6,172 bases of DNA from ZC4RG29 sp032907565 (GCA_032907565.1 JAJJPK010000030.1:1-6172), one strand, 5' to 3'. Counted from the stretch's first letter, positions 1-6,009 are shown. A program made the numbers and translations. Notes: generated by a model from the letters alone, not told the origin.

Positions 1-3000
1 CCTGAGCGTTGTAAGGGGCGACGATGAGAAGGTCGTCTGCGGTGAGGGGCGCAACTTCCTTCTTCGCGTTGGTCCAGGAACCTTTGGCTAAGAGTTCGTC
101 AACGATCTCCTGGATCTTTTGAATCTCTTCACTCGACCGGTTTTGATTGGCGGTGTGCTCTACCGGGACGTAAAACAAACCCGCACCATCGAAACGGGTA
201 CCGCCTTGTATGGACTGGTTTTCCAACCCGGGCAAAGCGCCTAGCTGACCTTTATAAAAAATCTCGGATGTAAACTGTGCAATGGCAGGGTGTATCCGGC
301 GCGTTTCGTTGAGGAAAAGTCCTTTGCCTTCCGGCATCACGACGTCGCCGTCCAAGAGGTGCGTCAACGCTGCAATGCCGCTGTTCTCCGGATGCGCGCC
401 GCGCTGCGGCTGCTCCAACTGCTGCGGGTCGCCGAGAAGGATAAGGTTTTTCGCGGCGCGCGATGCGGCAAGGGCTTGTGAGAGCGACATCTGGCCGGCT
501 TCGTCAATGATCAGGTAATCCAACGCGCCTCGTACCTCATTGTCCGCCCACAGCCATGCTGTACCGCCAAACACAACGCCATCAGCGGCGTCCAGAACCT
601 CCTTCTTTTTCTTGAGCTCCTTTACCCAGGGCAACCTGTCCTCCTTGGTACCCTTGTGAACAAACTGTACGTCCACTCCAGCCTCGCGAGCTTGTTCATT
701 GATTGCTTCGAAGAGCGTCATCACAACTCTGTGGCTCACGGCCGTAACGCCGACTTTTTTCTTTGCTTTCAGAAGTTCCAGAACAATCCGCGCTCCCGTA
801 TACGTCTTGCCGGTGCCTGGTGGCCCTTGTATGGGGAGAATGCTGCGGTTGAGATTCAAGGCAATGCGGCACGCCGCTTGAACACGGGTTTCACCGTCTT
901 TTATCGTGACGCCTTCCTCCTTGTTTATAAGCCTGGGCTTGCGCTTCATCAGCAGGTCTTTCGCCGCAAAGTAGTCGCCCATGGGCGACAACCCATTGTC
1001 ATCCACTTCACTTGCAATGCCAAGAATGGCTTCCCAAAGGGTTTTGATGGTTATGATGTCATATTCATGAACGGCTGTGGGATGTATTTCGGCCGTCGCC
1101 TTGGTCTTCTTGATGTCGACGATATTTTTCTCGTTGTCAATCGCCACAACTTGACCACAACTCACTCCATACGGGTTCTCTGGTGTGAAGCTGTTGGCGA
1201 TATAGAGTTTGTCGCCTTCTCTCAGACTCGTCTCCTGGTCCGGAAAGGTGTACCGGTGTACGGGACAAGCCCCCGGCGTGATCGTTTCCTGAAAGGCAAG
1301 GCCTACAATAGCACTGCGATCCGACAACAAATCCTCATACTCTCCCTTTTGCAGGCGAAAGTGGTCCCACCACGCACTCTTGTTCTCTCTTCGGAAATAC
1401 TGAAGTTGGTTGGCTAACAGCCATCGCGCGTGGTGCTCTCCTTGCCATTGTTCGCGGTCCTCCGGCAAGCCTTGGGTGAGCGCTTCAAACAGGTTCTTCG
1501 ACCAGGTTTCGAGCTTTGTCAGGTCTTCGTCGGGATCGGTTTCACCGACGACCGGCCGCGATAGGTTGTGTCCCTGTTCGACTAATTTTTGCCGTTCTCC
1601 TTCAAGCCATCGGTGCAAGGCCTCCGTAGCCAAACAATCGTCTTCGTTGTATGTCGCGACGAGCTCGACCGTCTCTCCGGGTAGCTTGGCAAATTCCTTG
1701 AGTTGCAGTGCGCTTTCCACAAGCTTTCTTGCCTTCGCGGCTTCGCGGAGGTCAGCCTTGCGAGTGAATCCCGTAAACCGCTCCATGTCTTTAAGCGAGT
1801 ATTGCTCGACGCTGGCGATGACAGCTTCCTTTACAACCTTATGGAGGTCAACAAATTTTTCTTTCCGAAGCAGATCGTCCAGTTCCTGGTCGAAGACAGC
1901 GTAGCCGTTCGCGAGTCTCTTGACTGTCGTGGGTTCGTATGCGCCGTAGTGATATATCGAAAGACCCGAATATTTCTTTAGCCGGTCCAGGATGAAGTGC
2001 ATCACCTGCGCAAACACTTGCTTCTCTTCTACGCGATTTGTCGCCCAGTATTTCTTGTACTGAAGTTTTCCGTCTTCACGGTACGCGATCCCAAAGAGAT
2101 ACTCGAAACTGCCGCCGGGAAAGAAGGCGTCTCCTTCGATGTCGAGGTAGATGTCGCCGGGCGAAGGCTCTGGTAGCCGATTGAATCCAAGCTTTTCTTC
2201 GATGGGGAATATGGGCTGATGGATTAGGTTGTCTGTCTGCCGTCCATCCAGTTGAATCTTTGCCTGTCGTTGTCGCTTCCTGAGGATTTCATAGTTGCCG
2301 CGTTCGGGTCGCTTAATGTCATTCGCCAACGCGAACAATTTTAGTGTCGTGAGATCCTGTTTCTTGAGTTCTTCTATTTGCGACTTGTGTATCCCTGCCA
2401 CGAGACAAAGATGATCGTCGGCGCGACGCCGCGTATCGCACATGCTCCACCAGTTGCATATCGCACAATGTGGTACTTCATCAGGATACGTTGCAATCGG
2501 AGATGTCTTCATCGCCTCTATAAACCTGCTCTTAATGAAACCGTAGTAGGCTTTGAAGTCGGTGAGGGTATAGTTTTCGATTTGAAAGGGCTGCTCAGGG
2601 CTGTCGCCTGGCATCACAACATGAAAATCGCGCGGCGATGCTTCCTGAATTTTTTCGAGCAGGTCGGAGTAAAAGCAAAGCTGGATGATCGTTGTGGTTT
2701 TGGTGTTCCGCGACAGCTTTGTATCCTGAACTTCGTAACACCAATCGCCAAACCTGGATTTTCCTTCGACCCTAATCAGAATATCCGGGAAGCCCTCGAA
2801 GTTGTCGACCACAAGTTTGCCTTGCACGATCACATCTTTACCCTCGCGCATGGCGTCCAGTGTGGCCTCGAAGCTTTTGCGGCTGGAATCCGTTGCCGTT
2901 TTTCCCTGAGATTTCAGAAAGGCGACATACGCCGCCTCGTGCTCTGCACCGCGTTGTCGGAGGGCCTCAAGAACCGAATCATCTCTGTAGGGACGCTTGA

Positions 3001-3106
3001 TCTCCTTTAGTGCGTGTTGTCGGTCGAGCTGAGACGCGTGTTTACAGGCGACGTGAGTGGAGAGGTCGGATGCAGCATATATAAAGGAGTCGTTTTCGAA
3101 TCTCAT
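1..3106 (-). CDS. TM0106-type RecB-like nuclease / SF1 helicase fusion, 3' end cut by window
   Basis: This frame stays open from an ATG at 3106 to the window edge, giving 1035 codons with no stop. Residues 1-230 look like a Cas4/RecB-type PD-(D/E)XK nuclease: RGxxH at 52-56, D108, then DTK at 128-130, and Q142 with Y146 in the QLxxY motif. C21 plus C214, C217 and C223 match the one-plus-three cysteine pattern that holds an iron-sulfur cluster in Cas4, AddB and Dna2. Residues about 318-495 look like an RNase H-fold (YprB-like) exonuclease, with DIYLDIEGD at 318-326 (D322, E324) and YNEDDC at 486-491. The helicase part has Walker A GPPGTGKT (761-768), Walker B DEAGQ (868-872), GDPQQL (892-897) and ends at VAPYNAQ, so helicase motifs V and VI lie outside. 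It probably unwinds and degrades nucleic acid in repair or defence. The ATG fits the family N-terminus; the next upstream in-frame stop is at 3146-3148. No Shine-Dalgarno is visible. The family call is strong; the cellular role is unknown. Confidence 0.93.
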   Translation of the reverse strand, partial: MRFENDSFIYAASDLSTHVACKHASQLDRQHALKEIKRPYRDDSVLEALRQRGAEHEAAYVAFLKSQGKTATDSSRKSFEATLDAMREGKDVIVQGKLVVDNFEGFPDILIRVEGKSRFGDWCYEVQDTKLSRNTKTTTIIQLCFYSDLLEKIQEASPRDFHVVMPGDSPEQPFQIENYTLTDFKAYYGFIKSRFIEAMKTSPIATYPDEVPHCAICNWWSMCDTRRRADDHLCLVAGIHKSQIEELKKQDLTTLKLFALANDIKRPERGNYEILRKRQRQAKIQLDGRQTDNLIHQPIFPIEEKLGFNRLPEPSPGDIYLDIEGDAFFPGGSFEYLFGIAYREDGKLQYKKYWATNRVEEKQVFAQVMHFILDRLKKYSGLSIYHYGAYEPTTVKRLANGYAVFDQELDDLLRKEKFVDLHKVVKEAVIASVEQYSLKDMERFTGFTRKADLREAAKARKLVESALQLKEFAKLPGETVELVATYNEDDCLATEALHRWLEGERQKLVEQGHNLSRPVVGETDPDEDLTKLETWSKNLFEALTQGLPEDREQWQGEHHARWLLANQLQYFRRENKSAWWDHFRLQKGEYEDLLSDRSAIVGLAFQETITPGACPVHRYTFPDQETSLREGDKLYIANSFTPENPYGVSCGQVVAIDNEKNIVDIKKTKATAEIHPTAVHEYDIITIKTLWEAILGIASEVDDNGLSPMGDYFAAKDLLMKRKPRLINKEEGVTIKDGETRVQAACRIALNLNRSILPIQGPPGTGKTYTGARIVLELLKAKKKVGVTAVSHRVVMTLFEAINEQAREAGVDVQFVHKGTKEDRLPWVKELKKKKEVLDAADGVVFGGTAWLWADNEVRGALDYLIIDEAGQMSLSQALAASRAAKNLILLGDPQQLEQPQRGAHPENSGIAALTHLLDGDVVMPEGKGLFLNETRRIHPAIAQFTSEIFYKGQLGALPGLENQSIQGGTRFDGAGLFYVPVEHTANQNRSSEEIQKIQEIVDELLAKGSWTNAKKEVAPLTADDLLIVAPYNAQ

Positions 3107-3178
3107 CGCTGGGTTTTGGGGTAAGTTACGAATCCTTCGACAAGCTCAGGAACCGTCCTTCACCACATAGGACATAGG
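3107..3178. other. Intergenic spacer made largely of repeat sequence
   Basis: This 72-bp gap separates the lipoprotein stop from the nuclease-helicase start. It holds a 17-bp CCTTCGACAAGCTCAGG element and the first two units of an ACATAGG heptamer run. I see no clear promoter or U-rich terminator, so it cannot be decided from sequence whether the helicase gene is read through from upstream. Confidence 0.6.
3134..3150. repeat. CCTTCGACAAGCTCAGG intergenic repeat element
   Basis: This 17-bp string matches, from memory, a short sequence that recurs between genes in many environmental bacterial genomes (read the other way, CCTGAGCTTGTCGAAGG). Only one copy is present here, so its repeated nature rests on general knowledge and not on this window. 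Its role is unknown. Confidence 0.45.
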
Positions 3179-3187
3179 TCACATAGG
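3165..3187. repeat. ACATAGG heptamer direct repeats (3 copies)
   Basis: ACATAGG occurs at 3165-3171 and 3172-3178 in tandem and again at 3181-3187 after two bases. The last copy lies inside the 3' end of the lipoprotein gene, overlapping its final codons and stop, so the array appears to have grown into, or supplied, the end of that gene. Confidence 0.7.
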
Positions 3188-3478
3188 GGAATACACGATT
3201 TTCTTAACATTCAGCCTTCGCATCGATACTTCAATATCAGCCAGCTCGCCACGTTTTGTAGCGCCATCGACTTTCAGGTGTATTATGAGGTTTTCTCTGG
3301 GGATTCCGGCCTCTATTTTTTGTCCGATGACGAATCGAAGCGCTTTCTCAAAGTCGTGCTTTTGTACGGGTTCGGTGTCAATAACGATAATTTCAGGACT
3401 TACCTGAATAGTAATTTGAGTCTTGTCGGCGCATCCGAGGAGTGCGAGCGTTATCAGTGAGAACGCCAGGTATTTCAT
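3179..3478 (-). CDS. Small lipoprotein with an ExbD/TolR-like periplasmic domain
   Basis: This encodes 99 residues. The N-terminus is a lipoprotein signal: MK, a hydrophobic stretch to residue 14, and lipobox L13-L14-G15-C16, so C16 should be lipidated. Ala at +2 would favour the outer membrane under the E. coli rule. The mature part reads like the periplasmic domain of ExbD/TolR: SPEIIVIDTEPV, a helix around DFEKALRFVIG, a strand ENLIIHLKVDG, a helix GELADIEVSMRRLN, and a final strand VKKIVYS. ExbD and TolR are normally inner-membrane proteins with a transmembrane helix partnered by ExbB/TolQ; here there is no such helix and no partner gene in the window. The gene starts 11 bp after the Fic stop, so the two are probably co-transcribed. 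No Shine-Dalgarno is visible; the only sensible start is this ATG. The lipoprotein call is firm; the ExbD-like fold is judged by eye. Confidence 0.8.
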   Translation of the reverse strand: MKYLAFSLITLALLGCADKTQITIQVSPEIIVIDTEPVQKHDFEKALRFVIGQKIEAGIPRENLIIHLKVDGATKRGELADIEVSMRRLNVKKIVYSPM

Positions 3479-3489
3479 TGCGGTAATTT

Positions 3490-5055
3490 TTAGCCCGTCA
3501 CTTCCGGCAGTGGTTCTCCTTTAAGTCGATCCCTTACCAATGAAGCGAGGAATTTGGTGAAAGGGATGATGTTCTGGTCAACACTTGCTTGTTCAAGGGT
3601 GGCCAGATAGTCCTTACGCCTGGTAACAGGTATGACCGTCCAGGGATAGCCGCTGGTCACCAGCATGGTGTTCATAAGGAAGCGCCCCATGCGTCCATTG
3701 CCATCCATATAAGGATGAATGTAGACAAATACGAAATGTCCCAATACGCTGCGTACGGCTGGGTCTTTCTCCTCGCTCAACAAAGAGAAAAACACCGGCA
3801 TGGCGTCACGGACTGCATCGCGGTTGAGCGGAACGTGCATAGAGCCGCGAATGTACACGGGTCCATTTCGGTAACCAGCCAGATCGCTTGGTTTGAGAAT
3901 CCCCGCGGAAACACTAGGGGCAAACAATTCCCGGTACCACGTGCCATGGTCTTCATCCGCCACTTCGCCAGGATTCCGACCATCCAAAATTTTTTCTATA
4001 CTCGACAGTACTGCTTGAAATGCTTGCCAGTATCCGCGTGCCGCTAGTGCGTCTCGTTGCTGCTTGTCGTGATGAAGACTGTCAGGATCCCAACTTCCTT
4101 TGCGGACGCGTTCGATTAGCTCCGGTGACACCTGATATCCCTCGATCGAAAGAGAGTGATACGCGTCTGTTACGTAACTGTCCCGGATGCTCTTAAGAAA
4201 TGCGTTGGATGCCTTGGGCACTCCTGGCGCCTGTGGGAAGTGTTCCGTTACTTCCTCGCGCATGCTATACCACATTGTGCGTAGCCGACTGACATATGGC
4301 GATGTTCCTCGGTTTGCAACAACGTTGATCTTGTTCGTAAAAGGATCAGTTTCCCGAACATCATAGCCCGCGCGTCGCATGGTCGCGATGATGTCGTCGG
4401 CTATGCGATCCCGCCCCACGTTGCGAAACGCACCTGCTAGCCGGCTTGCGACTGTGCTATGACCACCTTCGAGGAGTCTTTGTAGAATATCCGACGCATC
4501 CCTAACCAAAAGGAGTGCAGTGCGAGCGTCTGTTGGGTGGCTTACAAAGAAACCAGGAGGCACGGCAATAAGCGATGCGGGTAGTGAGAACAATCTCAGG
4601 CCATTGATTAGATGACGTTCCGATGCCGCGGGTAGAGCCGCCCGAACGTCAAACAACGAAGTGTTATGTGGAAGTTGGGTCGACTTATTCCTTGCCTTGG
4701 GCGACCGCACCAAGAGTTGGCGGGGAACGGTCCAGTTTCCAGCGTGAATCATAAGGGACTGTTCCGGAGAGAGTGACCATTCGGTGCCGAATCGCTCTTC
4801 AAGATAGTGGGCTACGAAGTTCCAGAATGATGCATACCAAGATGTACTATCGCCCGGCCGCTCGTCAGGACGTGTGGGAATAAACCAACCCCTGATAACC
4901 TCCTTCAGAAAGCCATTGGCTACGAGGCGCTCCCTGTGCGTTCGCGAAATGTCCCTCGACCGGATAGCCGCCGCAACGCCATTCTTCTGGAACGCCTGAA
5001 GAATTTGGAGCGATTGAGCCAATTTCGCAGAAGGGCTGACAGACGGTTTTGCCAT
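3490..5055 (-). CDS. Fic-family AMP transferase with AbiEi-like N-terminal region
   Basis: From ATG 5055 this encodes 521 residues. Fic enzymes transfer AMP (or another nucleotide part) to hydroxyl groups of target proteins. The catalytic motif HPYMDGNGRMGR is at 447-458, with H447, D451, N453, R455 and R458 intact and Tyr in place of the usual Phe. The inhibitory motif SLSIEG at 301-306 fits [S/T]xxxE[G/N] (S301, E305) and lies before the Fic core, so this is a class II, self-inhibited enzyme. Residues about 10-62 look like a winged helix (RSRDIS, then NGFLKEVIRGWFIPTRP), followed by a region to about 200 resembling AbiEi-type antitoxins; this suggests DNA binding and possible self-regulation. 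An in-frame GTG at 5166 would add 37 residues made of four KAK repeats (558 residues in all; add 37 to the numbers given). I prefer ATG 5055 because MAKPSVSPSAKLAQSL resembles the usual family start as I recall it. Neither start has a Shine-Dalgarno. The target protein is unknown. Confidence 0.92.
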   Translation of the reverse strand: MAKPSVSPSAKLAQSLQILQAFQKNGVAAAIRSRDISRTHRERLVANGFLKEVIRGWFIPTRPDERPGDSTSWYASFWNFVAHYLEERFGTEWSLSPEQSLMIHAGNWTVPRQLLVRSPKARNKSTQLPHNTSLFDVRAALPAASERHLINGLRLFSLPASLIAVPPGFFVSHPTDARTALLLVRDASDILQRLLEGGHSTVASRLAGAFRNVGRDRIADDIIATMRRAGYDVRETDPFTNKINVVANRGTSPYVSRLRTMWYSMREEVTEHFPQAPGVPKASNAFLKSIRDSYVTDAYHSLSIEGYQVSPELIERVRKGSWDPDSLHHDKQQRDALAARGYWQAFQAVLSSIEKILDGRNPGEVADEDHGTWYRELFAPSVSAGILKPSDLAGYRNGPVYIRGSMHVPLNRDAVRDAMPVFFSLLSEEKDPAVRSVLGHFVFVYIHPYMDGNGRMGRFLMNTMLVTSGYPWTVIPVTRRKDYLATLEQASVDQNIIPFTKFLASLVRDRLKGEPLPEVTG

Positions 5056-5148
5056 TTTGGGACTAAATTTAGCTTTTAGTACTGTGTTATTTTTAGCTTT
5101 TAATGCTGTGGTAAATTTAGCTTTTATTGTTGTGTTATTTTTAGCTTT
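5053..5148 (-). repeat. Four 24-bp direct repeats at the 5' end of the Fic gene
   Basis: Read on the minus strand, units begin at 5148, 5124, 5100 and 5076, each opening with AAAGCTAAA. Units 1 and 3 match at 21 of 24 bases (AAAAATAACACA core), while units 2 and 4 share AAAGCTAAATTTA, so a 48-bp higher-order period is visible. A degenerate partial unit precedes them at 5149-5166. If translated from GTG 5166 they give KAKNNTTI, KAKFTTAL, KAKNNTVL and KAKFSPKM, a lysine-rich tail. If the Fic gene starts at 5055 they form an untranslated array next to the start codon, possibly a binding site for its own winged-helix domain. Confidence 0.85.
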
Positions 5149-5171
5149 TGTTGCATTTTTTATCACAGTTG

Positions 5172-5195
5172 AAGAGGCCGTTTTGCAGCCTTCTT
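5172..5195. promoter_or_regulatory. Imperfect inverted repeat between divergent Fic and DUF2200 genes
   Basis: AAGAGGC at 5172-5178 pairs with GCCTTCTT at 5188-5195 (AAG with CTT, AGGC with GCCT, one bulged T), around a nine-base centre. It sits in the gap between the two divergent genes, where an operator would be expected. A TTGACT at 5196-5201 with TAAATT at 5217-5222 is a weak promoter-like pair for DUF2200, but its 15-base spacing is short. This is a position-based guess. Confidence 0.25.
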
Positions 5196-5230
5196 TTGAC
5201 TTATTTCCCCATCCCGTAAATTCAACTCAC

Positions 5231-5234
5231 AGGA
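5231..5234 (+). promoter_or_regulatory. Probable ribosome binding site of the DUF2200 gene
   Basis: AGGA lies 11 bases before ATG 5246. The spacing is somewhat long, but it is the only Shine-Dalgarno-like sequence at a gene start here, and it supports 5246 over the far upstream in-frame ATG at 5057. Confidence 0.5.
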
Positions 5235-5245
5235 AACGAACGCTC

Positions 5246-5599
5246 ATGAAAACAAACAACACCCGCGTATACAAAATGTCCTTTGCCGGCGTCTATCCGC
5301 TGTACGTGGAGAAGGTGGAGAAAAAGGGGCGCACCAAAGAGGAACTTGATACCGTAATTTGCTGGCTGACGGGCTACAACAAGAAATCGTTGCAGAAACA
5401 AATCGATAAGAAAGTCGACCTTGAAACATTCTTTGCCGAGGCGAAGCTAAACCCCAACGCTTCGAAAATCACTGGTGTAATCTGCGGCTACCGAATTGAA
5501 GAGATTGAAGACCCGCTGATGAAGAAGATCCGGTATATGGATAAGCTTGTGGATGAGTTGGCGAAGGGGAGAAAGATGGAGAAGATTCTCCGACCGTAA
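5246..5599 (+). CDS. DUF2200 family protein
   Basis: This encodes 117 residues, a normal size for this family. Family hallmarks as I recall them are all present: TRVYKMSFAGVYPLYVEKVEKKGR near the start with YPLYV and KKGRT, then ICWLTGY at about 50-56, DLETFFAEAKLNPN, KITGVICGYRIEEIEDPLM, and the C-terminal YMDKLVDELAKGRKMEKIL. It has no signal peptide or membrane segment and is probably cytoplasmic. Its function is not known; I do not infer one. The frame is open back to ATG 5057, which would add a hydrophobic repeat-encoded segment, but family similarity begins at MKTNNTRVYKMSF, so 5246 is chosen. It is transcribed away from the Fic gene. The last codons (CCG, stop) lie inside a hairpin, and a remnant of a second copy follows 190 bp downstream. 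Confidence 0.92.
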   Translation: MKTNNTRVYKMSFAGVYPLYVEKVEKKGRTKEELDTVICWLTGYNKKSLQKQIDKKVDLETFFAEAKLNPNASKITGVICGYRIEEIEDPLMKKIRYMDKLVDELAKGRKMEKILRP

Positions 5600-5620
5600 A
5601 GCAGGCCGCGGCCTTTACGG
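5594..5620 (+). terminator. Hairpin spanning the DUF2200 stop codon, possible terminator
   Basis: CCGTAAA at 5594-5600 pairs with TTTACGG at 5614-5620. Inside it, GGCC at 5604-5607 and GGCC at 5610-5613 add to the stem, with GCA (5601-5603) bulged. The stop codon TAA is in the left arm. No run of T follows on either strand, so it is not a classical intrinsic terminator and could equally be an inserted repeat element. Confidence 0.35.
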
Positions 5621-5638
5621 TGGTCGGTGGTGTGGTCC

Positions 5639-5663
5639 AGTAGAGAGGCACGGCTGTGCGTCT
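5639..5663. repeat. Hairpin element, degenerate copy (AGTAGAGA type)
   Basis: This begins AGTAGAGA and forms a stem of AGAGGCAC (5644-5651) with GTGCGTCT (5656-5663), loop GGCT, and one G-G mismatch. It matches the better-preserved element at 6030-6056 in the leading AGTAGAGA and the trailing GCGTCT. Confidence 0.6.
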
Positions 5664-5697
5664 TTGAGATTACAAACCACTATAGTTGCGATGAGCG

Positions 5698-5756
5698 GTA
5701 GATTATCGATTATCGATTATCGATTTGTGATTTGTGATTATTTGTGATTTGTGATT
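5698..5756. repeat. Heptanucleotide tandem repeat array
   Basis: Read with a 7-bp period the array is GTAGATT, three ATCGATT, two TGTGATT, a three-base ATT interruption, then two more TGTGATT. All units end in GATT, so two related heptamers appear to have expanded from one. It resembles the short heptamer arrays known from cyanobacterial intergenic DNA, though such arrays occur elsewhere too. Confidence 0.85.
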
Positions 5757-5782
5757 TGGGCGTTGCCGCTTCACCGTTTTCA

Positions 5783-5847
5783 ATATGGATAAGCTTGTGG
5801 ATGAGTTGGCGAAAGGGAGAAAGATGGAAAAGATTCTGCGAGAGTGA
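5783..5847 (+). pseudogene. Remnant of a second DUF2200 gene (C-terminal 20 codons)
   Basis: Positions 5783-5841 match 5535-5593 in the intact DUF2200 gene at 56 of 59 bases. The frame is kept and reads MDKLVDELAKGRKMEKILRE followed by TGA. The three differences (AAG/AAA, GAG/GAA, CTC/CTG) are all synonymous, while the ends differ (Pro-stop TAA in the intact gene, Glu-stop TGA here). Homology stops abruptly at 5783; upstream is the repeat array. It is therefore the tail of a paralogous or allelic copy that was once under selection and has lost its 5' part. It is too short to be a working gene. Confidence 0.85.
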
Positions 5848-5860
5848 ACGGATTGTTTAC

Positions 5861-5876
5861 CGCAGAGCCGCAGAGG
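5861..5876. repeat. CGCAGAG tandem pair, with a further copy at 5953-5960
   Basis: CGCAGAGC and CGCAGAGG lie in tandem at 5861-5876, and CGCAGAGG recurs at 5953-5960. Strings of this sort are, from memory, common intergenic repeats in several environmental bacterial groups. No function is suggested. Confidence 0.5.
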
Positions 5877-5962
5877 AACGGAGAATTATTAGTTCAAGAT
5901 AGTAAAGTGAGAAGCACAGACATCCGAGATGATGCCCTCTGAGTTACAAGAACGCAGAGGAC

Positions 5963-5978
5963 GTCGCCTGACGGCGAC
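5963..5978. repeat. Small perfect hairpin GTCGCC-TGAC-GGCGAC
   Basis: A six-base perfect stem with a four-base loop, directly after the last CGCAGAGG copy. No T-run follows, so it is not a clear terminator; it fits better as another short palindromic element in this repeat-rich stretch. Confidence 0.5.
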
Positions 5979-6009
5979 ATTAAGTAGTAAAAATTGGAAG
6001 GGATCAGTA

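Noticed and set aside
656..1417. 253-residue plus-strand open frame
   Set aside because: It lies antisense to the nuclease-helicase, whose frame shows clear conserved motifs across the same stretch; the plus-strand translation has no recognisable domain.
1410..1904. 164-residue plus-strand open frame, serine-rich
   Set aside because: It is antisense to the RNase H-like domain and linker; the serine/arginine-rich content is typical of shadow frames.
2378..3010. 210-residue plus-strand open frame
   Set aside because: It is antisense to the Cas4-like nuclease domain with its cysteine cluster and catalytic residues; it shows no family features.
3589..4047. 152-residue plus-strand open frame
   Set aside because: It is antisense to the Fic catalytic core.
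5053..5148. CRISPR array
   Set aside because: The 24-bp units are directly adjacent with no unique spacers, and no cas genes are present; the Cas4-like domain belongs to a helicase fusion.
5057..5245. N-terminal extension of DUF2200 with a hydrophobic segment
   Set aside because: The hydrophobic residues come from the 24-bp repeats; family similarity starts at 5246, where an AGGA site is present. Kept only as a low-interest finding.
5547..5747. 66-residue plus-strand open frame
   Set aside because: It starts inside DUF2200 in another frame and reads through hairpin and heptamer repeats; no protein features.
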